From positions 114,018 through 178,017 of the forward strand of contig NZ_JBEXNL010000008.1 in assembly GCF_040611135.1 (NCBI RefSeq): a stretch of DNA of 64,000 bases, read 5' to 3'. Position numbers and translations under genes: made by a program. The DNA comes from Tsukamurella sp040611135 (GTDB taxonomy: Bacteria > Actinomycetota > Actinomycetes > Mycobacteriales > Mycobacteriaceae). Of this stretch, positions 33,069-42,025 are shown piece after piece (position 1 is the first letter of the stretch; every line of letters begins with the position of its first letter). The notes below the pieces were generated by a model. That model was not told the origin of the DNA and made no database searches. It saw only the letters and a list, made by a program, of their open reading frames with translations.

Positions 33069-35537
33069 GTGCGCGTTGCACAGTCATGGCTCACCGAGAT
33101 CCTCCGCCGCGACACCCCGGACTGGGGCGTCACCGCCGACGAGCTGGACGCGGGGTTCGTCCGCGTCGGCTTCGAGGTCGAGGAGCTCGACTCGCTCGAC
33201 ACCGTGACCGGCCCGCTGAAGATCGGCCGCGTCGTGGCGATCGAGGAGCTCACGAACTTCCGCAAGCCGATCCGGTTCTGCCAGGTCGACGTCGGGGAGG
33301 CCGAGCCGCGCGACATCGTCTGCGGCGCCCGCAACTTCGCCGAGGGCGATCTCATCGTCGCGGCGCTGCCCGGCGCCGTGCTGCCCGGCGGCTTCGCGAT
33401 CGCCACCCGCCAGACGTACGACCACACCTCCGACGGCATGATCTGCTCCGTCTCCGAGCTCGGCCTCGGCACCGACCACTCGGGCATCCTCGTGCTGCCC
33501 GCGGGCACTGCACAGCCCGGCGACGACGCCAAGGCCGTGCTCGGCATGGACGACACCGTCATCGAGTTGAACGTGACGCCCGACCGCGGTTACGCCTTCT
33601 CCGTCCGCGGCCTCGCGCGCGAGCTGGCCTGCGGCTACGACCTGCCGTTCACCGATATCACCACCCCGTCGGCGAAGGCCGGGAGCGGCAAAGGCGGCGT
33701 CGACGTCACCGTCGAGCCCGAGTCCGGCTGTACGCGCTTCACCGCGCTGCGCGTGGAGGGCATCGACCCGAAGGCCGTGAGCCCGTGGTGGCTGCAGCGC
33801 CGCCTGCTCACCTCCGGCGTGCGTCCGATCAGCGCCGCGGTCGACGTGACCAACTACCTGATGCTGCTGACCGGCCAGCCGCTGCACGCCTTCGACGCCG
33901 ACCTCGTCCAGGGCGGTCTGACGGTGCGCGCGTCGCGCCCGGGCGAGACCCTGGAGACCATCGACCACGTGACTCGCAAGCTCGACCCCGAGGACGCGGT
34001 CATCGTCGACGATTCCGGGCCCGTGTCGCTCGCCGGCGTCATGGGCGGCGCCACCACCGAGGTCGGCGACGCGACCGTGAACGTCATCCTCGAGGGCGCG
34101 ATCTGGAACCCCGTCAAGGTGTTCCGCACCGGCAAGCGACACAAGCTCAGCTCGGACGCCGCCAAGCGCTACGAGCGCACCGTCGACCCCGCGATCTCCG
34201 TGTGGACGGTCCGCGAGGCGGCCCGCCTGCTCACCGAGATCGCCGGCGGCACCGTCGTGGGCGAGATCACGGACCTGGGCTCCTACGACGAGCGCCCGCA
34301 GATCACCATCGCGGCGGACCGTCCGGACCGCGTCGCCGGCATCACCTACGCTCCGGGTACGACGGTGCGCCGCCTGACCCAGATCGGTTGTTCCGTGCAG
34401 GGGGAGAGCAGCCTGACGGTGACCCCGCCCACCTGGCGTCCCGACCTGACCATGGTCGCCGACCTGGTCGAGGAGGTGCTGCGGCTCGAGGGGCTGGAGC
34501 AGATCCCGCCGGTGCTGCCCGCCGCGCCGGGCGGGCGCGGACTCAACGCGCGCCAGCGCCGCCGCCGCGTCGTGAGCCGCTCGCTCGCGCACACCGGCCA
34601 CGTCGAGGTGCTGACCAGCCCGTTCCTGCCCGCCGACGTGTTCGACACGTGGGGCCTCGACGCCGACGATCCGCGCCGGAACACGACGAAGGTGCTCAAC
34701 CCGCTGGAGTCGGACCGTCCGTCGCTTGCGACGACCCTGCTCCCGGGCCTGCTGGAGATCCTGGCCCGCAATGTCTCCCGCGGCCAGCGCGACCTCGCGC
34801 TGTACACGATCGCCGAGGTCGTGCTGCCCACCGAGAAGACCGTCGCCGTCGACCCGATCCCCGTCGATCGTCGCCCCACCGCGGAGCAGATCGATGAGCT
34901 CAACGCCTCGCTGCCGAGCCAGCCGGAGCACATCGCGCTCGTCTTCTCCGGGCTGCGCGGCACGTCCGGTCCCTGGGGTGCGGCGCGGCCCGCGGACGCC
35001 ACCGACGCCTTCGAGGCGGTCCGCGAGATCGGCCGTGCGAGCAATGTCGAGCTGACCCTGCGATCGGCGCAGTTCGCGCCCTTCCACCCCGGACGGTGCG
35101 CCGAGGTCCTCGTCGGCGACACCGTCGTGGGCCACGCGGGCGAGCTGCACCCGGCCGTTCTCGAGCGCGCCGGGCTCCCGGCCCGCACCTGCGCCGTCGA
35201 GTTGGACCTGGACGCGATCCCGCTGGCGGAGAACCTGCCGGCCCCCGTGGTCTCGCCGTTCCCCGCGGTGCTGCAGGACGTTGCCGTCGTCGTGGACCAG
35301 GCGGTCCCGGCGGAGGCCGTACGGTCCGCCCTGGCCGACGGTGCCGGGGAGCTCCTCGAGGCGATCTCGCTGTTCGACGTGTTCACCGGCGCGCAGGTGG
35401 GTGAGGGTCGCAAGTCCATGGCCTTCTCGTTGCGGTTCCGCGCGGGCGATCGGACCCTCACGGAGGACGAGGCGTCCGCCGCGCGCGACGCCGCGGTCGC
35501 GCGCGCGGCCGACGCGGTGGGTGCCGTCCTGCGCTGA
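33069..35537 (+). CDS. pheT: Phenylalanyl-tRNA synthetase beta chain
   Basis: 822 residues. Domains in order: tRNA-binding EMAP-like domain (about 40-150, with IRFCQVDVGEAEPRDIVCGA), B3/B4 editing region (about 205-370), B5 (about 400-470), class II-like core and a C-terminal ferredoxin-fold anticodon-binding domain ending FRAGDRTLTEDEASAARDAA. Together with PheS it charges tRNA-Phe and edits misactivated Tyr. GTG start 33069 with AGGAGAAGGA upstream. A strong terminator follows. Confidence 0.98.
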   Translation: MRVAQSWLTEILRRDTPDWGVTADELDAGFVRVGFEVEELDSLDTVTGPLKIGRVVAIEELTNFRKPIRFCQVDVGEAEPRDIVCGARNFAEGDLIVAALPGAVLPGGFAIATRQTYDHTSDGMICSVSELGLGTDHSGILVLPAGTAQPGDDAKAVLGMDDTVIELNVTPDRGYAFSVRGLARELACGYDLPFTDITTPSAKAGSGKGGVDVTVEPESGCTRFTALRVEGIDPKAVSPWWLQRRLLTSGVRPISAAVDVTNYLMLLTGQPLHAFDADLVQGGLTVRASRPGETLETIDHVTRKLDPEDAVIVDDSGPVSLAGVMGGATTEVGDATVNVILEGAIWNPVKVFRTGKRHKLSSDAAKRYERTVDPAISVWTVREAARLLTEIAGGTVVGEITDLGSYDERPQITIAADRPDRVAGITYAPGTTVRRLTQIGCSVQGESSLTVTPPTWRPDLTMVADLVEEVLRLEGLEQIPPVLPAAPGGRGLNARQRRRRVVSRSLAHTGHVEVLTSPFLPADVFDTWGLDADDPRRNTTKVLNPLESDRPSLATTLLPGLLEILARNVSRGQRDLALYTIAEVVLPTEKTVAVDPIPVDRRPTAEQIDELNASLPSQPEHIALVFSGLRGTSGPWGAARPADATDAFEAVREIGRASNVELTLRSAQFAPFHPGRCAEVLVGDTVVGHAGELHPAVLERAGLPARTCAVELDLDAIPLAENLPAPVVSPFPAVLQDVAVVVDQAVPAEAVRSALADGAGELLEAISLFDVFTGAQVGEGRKSMAFSLRFRAGDRTLTEDEASAARDAAVARAADAVGAVLR

Positions 35538-35556
35538 TCCTCACCCGGACATGGAA

Positions 35557-35593
35557 CCGGCCCCGGCGGTGCACGTGCTACCGCCGGGGCCGG
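35557..35593. terminator. Bidirectional terminator between pheT and flavin monooxygenase
   Basis: A perfect 14-bp stem (35557-35570 with 35580-35593) with a 9-nt loop sits between the convergent pheT and monooxygenase genes. Confidence 0.85.
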
Positions 35594-35607
35594 GGTCTAT
35601 GGGGTGA

Positions 35608-37440
35608 TCAGCTGGTGTGATGGACCTCGGCCAGCCGATACACGGGGGTGTCGATGCCCTCGTAGCGGGCCTTGAGCTGCAGCGCCAGGTACAGCGAGTA
35701 GTGCCGCGACTGGTGCAGGTTGCCGCCCATCATCCACAGGCCGGGTACCTGCGTGGGCTTCCACATGTTGCGCTGCTCGCCCTCCCACGGCCCCGGATCC
35801 TTGGTGGTGTCGGAGCCCAGGCCCCAGCACTTGCCCAGCGTGTCGGCGGTCTCCTGGCCCATGAGGTCGGCGGCCCAGCCGTTCATCGAGCCGTAGCCGG
35901 TCGCGTATACCACGAGGTCGGCGGGCAGCTCTGTGCCGTCCTTCAGGACGACGCTGTTCTCCGTCAGCCGCTCCACGCCGCCCTTGGCGAGCTTGATCGA
36001 GCCGTCGATGATGAGGCCGGCGGCGCCGACGTCGATGTAGTAGCCCGAGCCGCGGCGCAGGTACTTCATGAACAGACCCGAGTCGTCGTCGCCGAAGTCC
36101 AGCTCGTAGCCCGCGTCCTCGAGTCCACGATAGAAGTCGGCGTCGATCTCGCGGACCTTGTCGTAGATCGGCTTCTGGAACTCGTTCATGATCTTGTAGG
36201 GCAGCGAGGCGAAGATCATGTCGGCCTTGTCGGTGGTCACGCCGTTCGCGACCGCGCGCTCGCTGTACAGATCGCCCAGACCGTGCTCCATGAGCGACTC
36301 GGACTTGATGATGTGGGTGGAGCTGCGCTGCACCATCGTGACCTCGGCGCCGGCCTCGACGAGGGCCTTGCTGATGTCGAGCGCGGAGTTGTTCGCGCCG
36401 ATGATCACGACCTTCTTGCCCGCGTAGGCGTCCGGCCCCGGGTGCTTGCTCGAGTGGTGCTGCTCGCCCTGGAAGACGTCCATCCCGGGGAAGTCGGGGA
36501 TGTTCGGCTTGCCGGACATGCCGGTCGCGAGGACGAGCTGCTTCGGGTGCAGGGTCAGGCGCTCGCCGTCCTTGTTCACCTCGACGGTCCACTCGGCCTT
36601 CGCCTCGTCGTACGACGCCGAGAGGGCCTCGGTGCGCGACCAGTACGGCACCTCCATGACGCGGGTGTACATCTCCAACCAGTCGCCGATCTTGTCCTTG
36701 GGGGCGAAGACGGGCCAGTTGGCCGGGAAGGGCAGGTAGGGGAGGTGGTCGTACCAGACCGGGTCGTGCAGGCAGAGCGACTTGTACCGGCCGCGCCACT
36801 GGTCGCCGGGACGGTCGTACTTGTCGACGACGAGCGCCGGCACGCCGAGCTGGCGCAGGCGGGCGCCGAGGGCGATACCGCCCTGGCCGCCGCCGATGAC
36901 CAGGGTGTCGGGCTGGACCGTGCGGCCCAGCTCGGCCTCCTCGCGTTCGCGACGCTCGGCCCAGGTGGGTGCCTCCACGTGGGCCCCGTGTACGGCGCCC
37001 ATCGGGCGGCGTACGCCGAACGACTCCTCGTGGCCCTTGAGCTCGCGCAGCGTGGTCAGGAGGGTCCAGGCGCGGTCGACGCCGTCCTCGCCCTCCCGGA
37101 TCCGCAGGTGGCCCTTGCCGCGGCCGACGCCGGTCTCGAATTCGATGAACGCTTCCGCGACCTCCTCGCCGCTCGCCGGGTCCGTGGTGGCGAATCCGCC
37201 CGGCGCGGTGTCGTCGAGGCGTTCGGTGAGCATCGCGCGGATCTGGTCGCGGCCCTCGCTGGTGTTGAGGTTCCAGGTGAAGGACACCAGGTCGCGCCAG
37301 AAGGCGCCGGGCTCGAACAGCTCGGTGACGGCGTCGACGTCGCGCGCCGCGAGCGCGGCGTCGAACTGCTGGAGCCAGGCGTCGATCCGCTGCTGGGGAT
37401 CGGCGGCGGTGGTCTGTTCGGCATCCGCGATAGCGGTCAT
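35608..37440 (-). CDS. NTF2-fused flavin-containing monooxygenase
   Basis: 610 residues. Residues about 15-130 form a SnoaL/NTF2-like domain (RIDAWLQQFDAALAARDVDA, FWRDLVSFTWNLNTSEGRDQ). From about 175 follows a flavin monooxygenase: FAD fold LVIGGGQGGIALGARLRQLG, RYKSLCLHDPVWYDHLPYLP, NADPH fold VVIIGANNSALDISKALVEA and VYATGYGSMNGW. Such enzymes oxygenate ketones, amines or sulfur compounds. The fused N-domain resembles the free-standing NTF2 enzymes and may prebind substrate (inference). It is divergent from a GAF regulator that probably activates it. Confidence 0.88.
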   Translation of the reverse strand: MTAIADAEQTTAADPQQRIDAWLQQFDAALAARDVDAVTELFEPGAFWRDLVSFTWNLNTSEGRDQIRAMLTERLDDTAPGGFATTDPASGEEVAEAFIEFETGVGRGKGHLRIREGEDGVDRAWTLLTTLRELKGHEESFGVRRPMGAVHGAHVEAPTWAERREREEAELGRTVQPDTLVIGGGQGGIALGARLRQLGVPALVVDKYDRPGDQWRGRYKSLCLHDPVWYDHLPYLPFPANWPVFAPKDKIGDWLEMYTRVMEVPYWSRTEALSASYDEAKAEWTVEVNKDGERLTLHPKQLVLATGMSGKPNIPDFPGMDVFQGEQHHSSKHPGPDAYAGKKVVIIGANNSALDISKALVEAGAEVTMVQRSSTHIIKSESLMEHGLGDLYSERAVANGVTTDKADMIFASLPYKIMNEFQKPIYDKVREIDADFYRGLEDAGYELDFGDDDSGLFMKYLRRGSGYYIDVGAAGLIIDGSIKLAKGGVERLTENSVVLKDGTELPADLVVYATGYGSMNGWAADLMGQETADTLGKCWGLGSDTTKDPGPWEGEQRNMWKPTQVPGLWMMGGNLHQSRHYSLYLALQLKARYEGIDTPVYRLAEVHHTS

Positions 37441-37478
37441 GTCTGCTCCTTCGAATCGGGACTGGAGGTCGTGCTGTG

Positions 37479-37491
37479 GTGTGAATCACAC
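37479..37491. promoter_or_regulatory. Palindrome GTGTGA-A-TCACAC in the monooxygenase promoter region
   Basis: A perfect 13-bp palindrome with one central base, about 39 bp before the minus-strand monooxygenase start and 113 bp before the divergent regulator. It could bind a dimeric regulator, perhaps the GAF protein or a CRP-like factor (TGTGA-N-TCACA resembles a shortened CRP half-site pair). Confidence 0.4.
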
Positions 37492-37603
37492 GCCCGACGC
37501 AAGGGGTGCGGCAAGGGTTGCGTCCCGTTGCAGATGTGACGACGCGATCGGCGAAAGCGGGGGCACGCCCGTCTCGAAGTGTGAGTTGAGGCACAATCGA
37601 GGG

Positions 37604-38806
37604 GTGGGACAGACGGTCGAGCCCGCGGTGGCTCTCGGCGACGATCCGCGCAGCTATGCGCGGCTGCTCGCCCAGGTCTACGACGCGACGATGTCGGGTG
37701 AACGCCCGCCGGCTCGCCCGCGGGAGGTGATCGGCGACTCGTGGGACCGGGTGCGGGCTGCAGGCCTCCGGCCCGACGACGATGCGGGACCGGCGATCCA
37801 CGCCGCCGACCTGGCCCGATTGCGGCGCGAGTCCGGGCTCGCCGGGATGATCGAGGAGTTCACCAGCGGGCTCGCCCCGCTCACCGAGGCCGGCTCCAGC
37901 ATCCTCGTGGTGGCCGACGCCGAGGGCACCATCCTGTGGCGCGGCGGACCGTCGAGGGTGCTCCGCCAGGCCGACAACCTCGGGTTCGTCGAGGGTGCCG
38001 CGTGGTCGGAGAGCGACGTGGGCACGAATGCGATCGGCACCGCACTCGCGGCGCGCAGCGCCGTCCAGACCTTCTCGGCCGAGCACTTCGCCCGGAGCCA
38101 GCACCCCTGGACCTGCTCCGCGGCCCCGATCCGCGACCGGCGCACCGGCAAGCTGCTCGGCGTCGTCGACGTCAGCGGCCCGGCGTCCACCGTTCACCCG
38201 ACCACCCTGGCCCTGGTGGCCACCGTCGCCCGGCTGGCCGAGTCCCGCCTGCACGAATCCCACCTCGCGGGGCTGGACCAACTGCGCACCGTCGCGGCCC
38301 CGCTGCTCGCCGGAATGCCGGGGCCGGGCCTCGTCGTGGATCCGCACGGCTGGGTCGCCGCCGTCGGGCAGCTCTCGCCGCGGGCGCGGGTCACCCTGCC
38401 CGACGTGATGGACGGCTCGCACCTGTGGCTGCCGGAGCTGGGGGAGTGCGCCGTCGAACCGCTCCCGGGCGGGTGGCTGCTGCGACCCGTCGACCACACG
38501 GGCTCCCTCGAGCGCACCCGGGTCACCGTCGACCTGCGCGCCGATCGCTCGCCCGAGGTCAGCGTCGTGGGTTCCGGTGGGCAGTGGCGGCACCAGCTCA
38601 CGCCGCGGCACGCGCAGATCCTCGAGCTGCTTGCGGATGGTGCGGGGCACACGGCCTCGCAGCTCGCGTCGTCGATCTTCGGTGACGGCTCGCGGGTGGT
38701 GACAGTGCGCGCGGAGATCTCGCGGCTCCGCCGCGTCCTGTCCGGTCTCATCGCCGCGCAGCCCTATCGCTTCGCGGACGGGGTGTCGGTCGAGTTGCTG
38801 CGCTGA
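37604..38806 (+). CDS. GAF-domain transcriptional regulator without AAA+ domain
   Basis: 400 residues. The opening PREVIGDSWDRVRAAGLRPD and the GAF domain at about 75-220 (LRQADNLGFVEGAAWSESDV, GTNAIGTALAA, HPWTCSAAPIRDRRTGKLLG) are those of AcoR/MimR-type activators, but the sigma-54 AAA+ module is missing. The C-terminus carries a winged-helix-like segment (LTPRHAQILELLADGAGHTA, VTVRAEISRLRRVLSGL). Such two-part regulators usually sense a metabolite and control an adjacent catabolic gene, here the divergent monooxygenase. GTG start at 37604; a TTG at 37586 is a poorer choice. Confidence 0.8.
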   Translation: MGQTVEPAVALGDDPRSYARLLAQVYDATMSGERPPARPREVIGDSWDRVRAAGLRPDDDAGPAIHAADLARLRRESGLAGMIEEFTSGLAPLTEAGSSILVVADAEGTILWRGGPSRVLRQADNLGFVEGAAWSESDVGTNAIGTALAARSAVQTFSAEHFARSQHPWTCSAAPIRDRRTGKLLGVVDVSGPASTVHPTTLALVATVARLAESRLHESHLAGLDQLRTVAAPLLAGMPGPGLVVDPHGWVAAVGQLSPRARVTLPDVMDGSHLWLPELGECAVEPLPGGWLLRPVDHTGSLERTRVTVDLRADRSPEVSVVGSGGQWRHQLTPRHAQILELLADGAGHTASQLASSIFGDGSRVVTVRAEISRLRRVLSGLIAAQPYRFADGVSVELLR

Positions 38807-38832
38807 CCGCACGCCCCCGCTACCGTGGGGCC

Positions 38833-39507
38833 ATGGCAGACGCGACCTCGCCCGAGCCGGAAGTGTTCCCCGAGGACTGGTCCACCGCCCTGGTGCTGGT
38901 GGCGCACCCGGACGACCCGGAGTACGGGATGGCCGCGGCGGTCGCGCGCTGGACGTCCCAGGGCAAGACGGTGCTGTACGGCCTCGCCACGTCCGGCGAG
39001 GCGGGGATCGAGGGCATGTCGCCCGGCACTGCAGGCCCGGTCCGCGAGGAGGAGCAACGACGGTCCGCCGCCGTCGTCGGGGTCGACGAGGTGCGGTTCT
39101 GGGGCTACCCGGACTCGCAGCTCCGCAACACCGAGGAACTGCGGACCTCGATCGCGAAGTCGCTGTCCCGGTACTCGCCCGACATCGTGATCACGCTGTG
39201 GGGTGGTCCCGACTGGGGCAACGGCGTGCCGAACCAGTCCGACCACATGGAGTTCACCCGGGCGGTGGCGGAATCTGTGGCGGGCACGGGCGTCCGCGCT
39301 TTCCAGACGGCGCCGGAGCCCACGCTGATCGTCGACGTGTCCGGTTTCGTGGAGCGGGCGGTGGAGTCGCTCGCCGAGCATCGACAGTACCTGTCCGTGC
39401 TCGACCCGACCACGCCCGTCATCGAGCAGGCCCGGGCGCAGGTCGCTTCGGCCACCGAGCCGCGTGGCGGGTTTCGGCACGCGGTGGGCTTCCGGCCGCT
39501 GGGCTGA
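38833..39507 (+). CDS. PIG-L/LmbE family deacetylase
   Basis: 224 residues. The zinc motif AHPDDPEYG (His and Asp ligands) is at about 23-31, with the later DHMEF supplying the third histidine region. PIG-L enzymes remove acetyl groups from N-acetylglucosamine moieties; MshB and Mca of mycothiol metabolism are relatives, but this protein is shorter and the motif AHPDDPE is that of the general group, so mycothiol involvement is uncertain. It starts 26 nt after the GAF regulator and may be co-transcribed. The ATG at 38833 follows a weak GGGGCC. Confidence 0.85.
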   Translation: MADATSPEPEVFPEDWSTALVLVAHPDDPEYGMAAAVARWTSQGKTVLYGLATSGEAGIEGMSPGTAGPVREEEQRRSAAVVGVDEVRFWGYPDSQLRNTEELRTSIAKSLSRYSPDIVITLWGGPDWGNGVPNQSDHMEFTRAVAESVAGTGVRAFQTAPEPTLIVDVSGFVERAVESLAEHRQYLSVLDPTTPVIEQARAQVASATEPRGGFRHAVGFRPLG

Positions 39508-39574
39508 GGCGTCACGCTCTGCCCCTGGCCGCCGCGGCGCGGCGCGGTGGCCGTGACACCGCTGTGCTGTCGAC

Positions 39575-40474
39575 TCATGCGTGCGCTCTCGCACGGGCAC
39601 GGTAGCCGTAGTCGGCGATGTCGAGGGGTTGCCCGTGAACGCCGCCGAAGTGGTCCACCCACGACCGGCCCAGCCGGTGCGGGCGGGTGGCCGTGGAGTG
39701 CGCGTAGGTCTTCATCGCACGCGCGGTGAGGGCGCGGGTGCGCGCGGTCGGCTCGTCGAGCCGGTGCGTGGCGCACAGCTGCGGGCCGTAGATGCTGAAC
39801 AGGACGGGGTCGGCGTAGCGGGCCGTGCGGCCGGGGAACCAGCGCTCGCGCCAGTCCACGGAGAGCTGGTCGACCAGGGCTCGCCCGCTCTCGGTGTAGG
39901 CGTAGCGGCACTCGTAGGCCAGCGCCCAGTCGAGGAACTCGCTGCGGCGCTCGGGCACGTCGAGGCCCATGAGTTCGCCGATGCCGCGCCAGAAGAGGAA
40001 GCGGGCCAGGCGTTCGCCCCCGGTGAACAGATGCAGGCCGAGGTTCTCGGCGATGCGGTCGGGTTCGAACGCGAGCGATGCGAGCGTGTAGCGCTTGTCG
40101 TCGTCGGTGATGCCGAAGTGGGCGTGGATCGACTCCATGCGGTCGACGGCGGCGCGGCCGGCTGCGGAGCTGTGACCGTTGCGCAGCATCTCGCCGAAGA
40201 AGACCAGCGTGTCGTCGTTGCGGCGCCGGACGTCCTTCATCATGTCGCCGGTGCCCCTGCGGTGGACGATGCGTGCGATCGACGGAACCGCCACCTGCCG
40301 CGCGAAGGCGACCGTGTACGCGGCGTGCACGAACAGGCCGTCGCCGTACTTGACCTCCAGGCTCAGCCGGGTGAGCTCCTCGTGATCGACGACGGGGTCG
40401 AGCGCATCCATCCGGCGGCGGAGCGCTCCCGCGCTGATCAGGGCGTCGTCGTGGACGGTCGATGCGGATGTCAT
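39575..40474 (-). CDS. MpaB/DUF2236-type oxygenase family protein
   Basis: 299 residues of the DUF2236 family, which includes the haem enzyme MpaB and the latex-clearing protein Lcp. Family blocks: LSLEVKYGDGLFVHAAYTVA, HRRGTGDMMKDVRRRNDDTL, RMESIHAHFGITDDDKRYTL and LSVDWRERWFPGR. Haem binding and oxidative cleavage are known for some members; here they are inferred. GGAG lies 6 nt before the ATG at 40474. It is divergent from a TetR regulator across 94 nt containing an inverted repeat, so regulation by that protein is likely. Confidence 0.78.
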   Translation of the reverse strand: MTSASTVHDDALISAGALRRRMDALDPVVDHEELTRLSLEVKYGDGLFVHAAYTVAFARQVAVPSIARIVHRRGTGDMMKDVRRRNDDTLVFFGEMLRNGHSSAAGRAAVDRMESIHAHFGITDDDKRYTLASLAFEPDRIAENLGLHLFTGGERLARFLFWRGIGELMGLDVPERRSEFLDWALAYECRYAYTESGRALVDQLSVDWRERWFPGRTARYADPVLFSIYGPQLCATHRLDEPTARTRALTARAMKTYAHSTATRPHRLGRSWVDHFGGVHGQPLDIADYGYRARARAHA

Positions 40475-40517
40475 GAGCGTCTCCATGGGTCCTGTTCCTC
40501 AAAGTAGAAACGACTGT

Positions 40518-40545
40518 GTTCCTACAATGACGATGAACTAGGAAC
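40518..40545. promoter_or_regulatory. Inverted repeat operator between mpaB-like gene and tetR
   Basis: GTTCCTA (40518-40524) and TAGGAAC (40539-40545) form a perfect 7-bp inverted repeat with a 14-nt spacer in the 94-nt divergent promoter region. It is AT-richer than its surroundings and well placed for TetR binding. Confidence 0.6.
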
Positions 40546-40568
40546 GAACTTGTGTCAAGATTGAGTCC

Positions 40569-41171
40569 ATGGACGAGGTGGTGCGACCCTGGCGCGGCGT
40601 CAGCGCGGAGGAACGACGGTCCGCGCGGCGCGCGCGGCTACTCGAGGCCTGCCTCGACGAGGTGGGCGAGGGCGGCGTCGAATCCGTCACCGCCGACACC
40701 GTCGTCGCGCGGGCCGGCCTGTCCAAGCGGTACTTCTACGAGGCCTTCGCCGATCGCGAGCAGATCCTGCTCGCCGCGCTCGACGGACTGTTGGACGTCA
40801 TCCGCGAGCGGGTCGCCGAGGCTCTCGACGCCGAGGAGGTCGCGGAGCGGGTGCGGCGCACCGTCGAGACCCTGGCGCGCACGCTCGCGGAGGACCCCCG
40901 GCAGGCCCGCCTGTTCGAGGAGGCCTCGCGGTCGGCGGTGCTCGAACGGCGTCGGCACCAGGAGTTCCGCGTGTTCAGCGAGCTGCTCGCCACCGGCGTC
41001 TACGCCGACCGGGGCGCCGAGACGGCCGATGTCACAGCATGGTTCGTCGTTGCGGGAACCGTCGAGGTCCTGGCACGGTGGCTCGCGGGTGCCGTTGCGC
41101 TGGACGAATCCCGGGTGGTCGACGTCATCACGGACATCGGCGTCCGGCTCAGTGGTGGAACCGCGTTGTGA
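40569..41171 (+). CDS. TetR-family transcriptional regulator
   Basis: 200 residues. The N-terminal HTH (about 15-65) reads RARLLEACLDEVGEGGVESV, then TVVARAGLSKRYFYEAFADR, the classic TetR recognition helix with an RYFY ending; the C-terminal ligand domain is all-helical. It is divergent from the MpaB-like gene and 38 nt upstream of an enoyl-CoA hydratase, so it may control both. The ligand is unknown, probably a lipid-like or acyl-CoA compound judging by the neighbours (inference). Confidence 0.9.
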   Translation: MDEVVRPWRGVSAEERRSARRARLLEACLDEVGEGGVESVTADTVVARAGLSKRYFYEAFADREQILLAALDGLLDVIRERVAEALDAEEVAERVRRTVETLARTLAEDPRQARLFEEASRSAVLERRRHQEFRVFSELLATGVYADRGAETADVTAWFVVAGTVEVLARWLAGAVALDESRVVDVITDIGVRLSGGTAL

Positions 41172-41209
41172 GAGGCTGCAGCGGCAGTGATGGACGGAGG
41201 AGGTTGTCG

Positions 41210-41986
41210 ATGAACGACGATGCAGTGGGCGCAGGTTCGGGACTCGTGTTCGAGCGCGACGAGCGCGGGGTCGCGACGATCGTGCTGCATCGGCCGGACG
41301 CCGCGAACGCGCTGAACCAACCCCTCGCCGACGCGCTGGTGACGGTGACCGCGCGGATCGCCGCCGATCCGGGTGTGCGGGTCGTCGTGCTCCGCGCCGA
41401 GGGGCGGTTCTTCTGCGCGGGCGGCGATGTCAAGGCGATGGTCGCGGCCGACGACCGCTCCGCGATGCTCGATCACCTGGCGGACACGATCCACCGGTCG
41501 CTCGCCGTGTTGGACGGGCTCGCGGTGCCCGTGGTGGTGGCGATCCAGGGACCCGTCGCGGGCGGCGGACTGGGGCTGGTGCTCGCCGCCGACATCGCGA
41601 TCGCGGCCGATACGGCGCACTTCTCGACCGCGTACACCGGCGTCGGGCTCAGCCCGGACTGCGGGGTCTCGGCGCTGCTGCCGAAGGCGGTCGGGTTCCG
41701 GCGGGCGATGCGGATGCTCCTGCACGGCGACCGGATCGACGCCGCGACCGCGGCGGACTGGGGTCTGATCGACCTGGCCGTGCCGGCGGGCGAGCTGGAG
41801 GCTGCGGTGACCGCGGAAGTGGAGCGGATGCTCGCCGGCCCGCATCCCGGGCTCGGCGAGGCGCGGCGCCTGGTCCGGGCGTCGTACGCCCGCGGCTACG
41901 TCGAGCAGCTCGACGACGAGCGGCGGACCATCGCGCGGATGGGCGGCACCGCCGCTGCGGCCGCCCGCCTCGCGCGCTTCGCCTGA
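41210..41986 (+). CDS. Enoyl-CoA hydratase/isomerase family protein
   Basis: 258 residues, crotonase fold. Oxyanion-hole blocks are GRFFCAGGDVKAM and IQGPVAGGGLGLVLAADIAI. The catalytic glutamates of true 2-enoyl-CoA hydratase are not clearly conserved: the second position reads VGLSPDCGVSALLPK, with Asp where many isomerases carry Asp or Glu, so an isomerase or hydrolase is as likely as a hydratase. GGAGGAGG lies 10 nt before the ATG at 41210. It follows tetR on the same strand. Confidence 0.88.
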   Translation: MNDDAVGAGSGLVFERDERGVATIVLHRPDAANALNQPLADALVTVTARIAADPGVRVVVLRAEGRFFCAGGDVKAMVAADDRSAMLDHLADTIHRSLAVLDGLAVPVVVAIQGPVAGGGLGLVLAADIAIAADTAHFSTAYTGVGLSPDCGVSALLPKAVGFRRAMRMLLHGDRIDAATAADWGLIDLAVPAGELEAAVTAEVERMLAGPHPGLGEARRLVRASYARGYVEQLDDERRTIARMGGTAAAAARLARFA

Positions 41987-42025
41987 GCGGAGAACGTCGG
42001 AGCCGAGTGGGGCCGTGGGTCGGGG

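Noticed and set aside
35597..38812. Very long open frames antisense to pheT, uvrA, the flavin monooxygenase and others (here over 1000 codons)
   Set aside because: In about 70% G+C DNA the antisense and shifted frames stay open by chance. Their translations are Arg/Ala/Gly-rich with no recognisable domain, while the opposite frame encodes a clear family protein.
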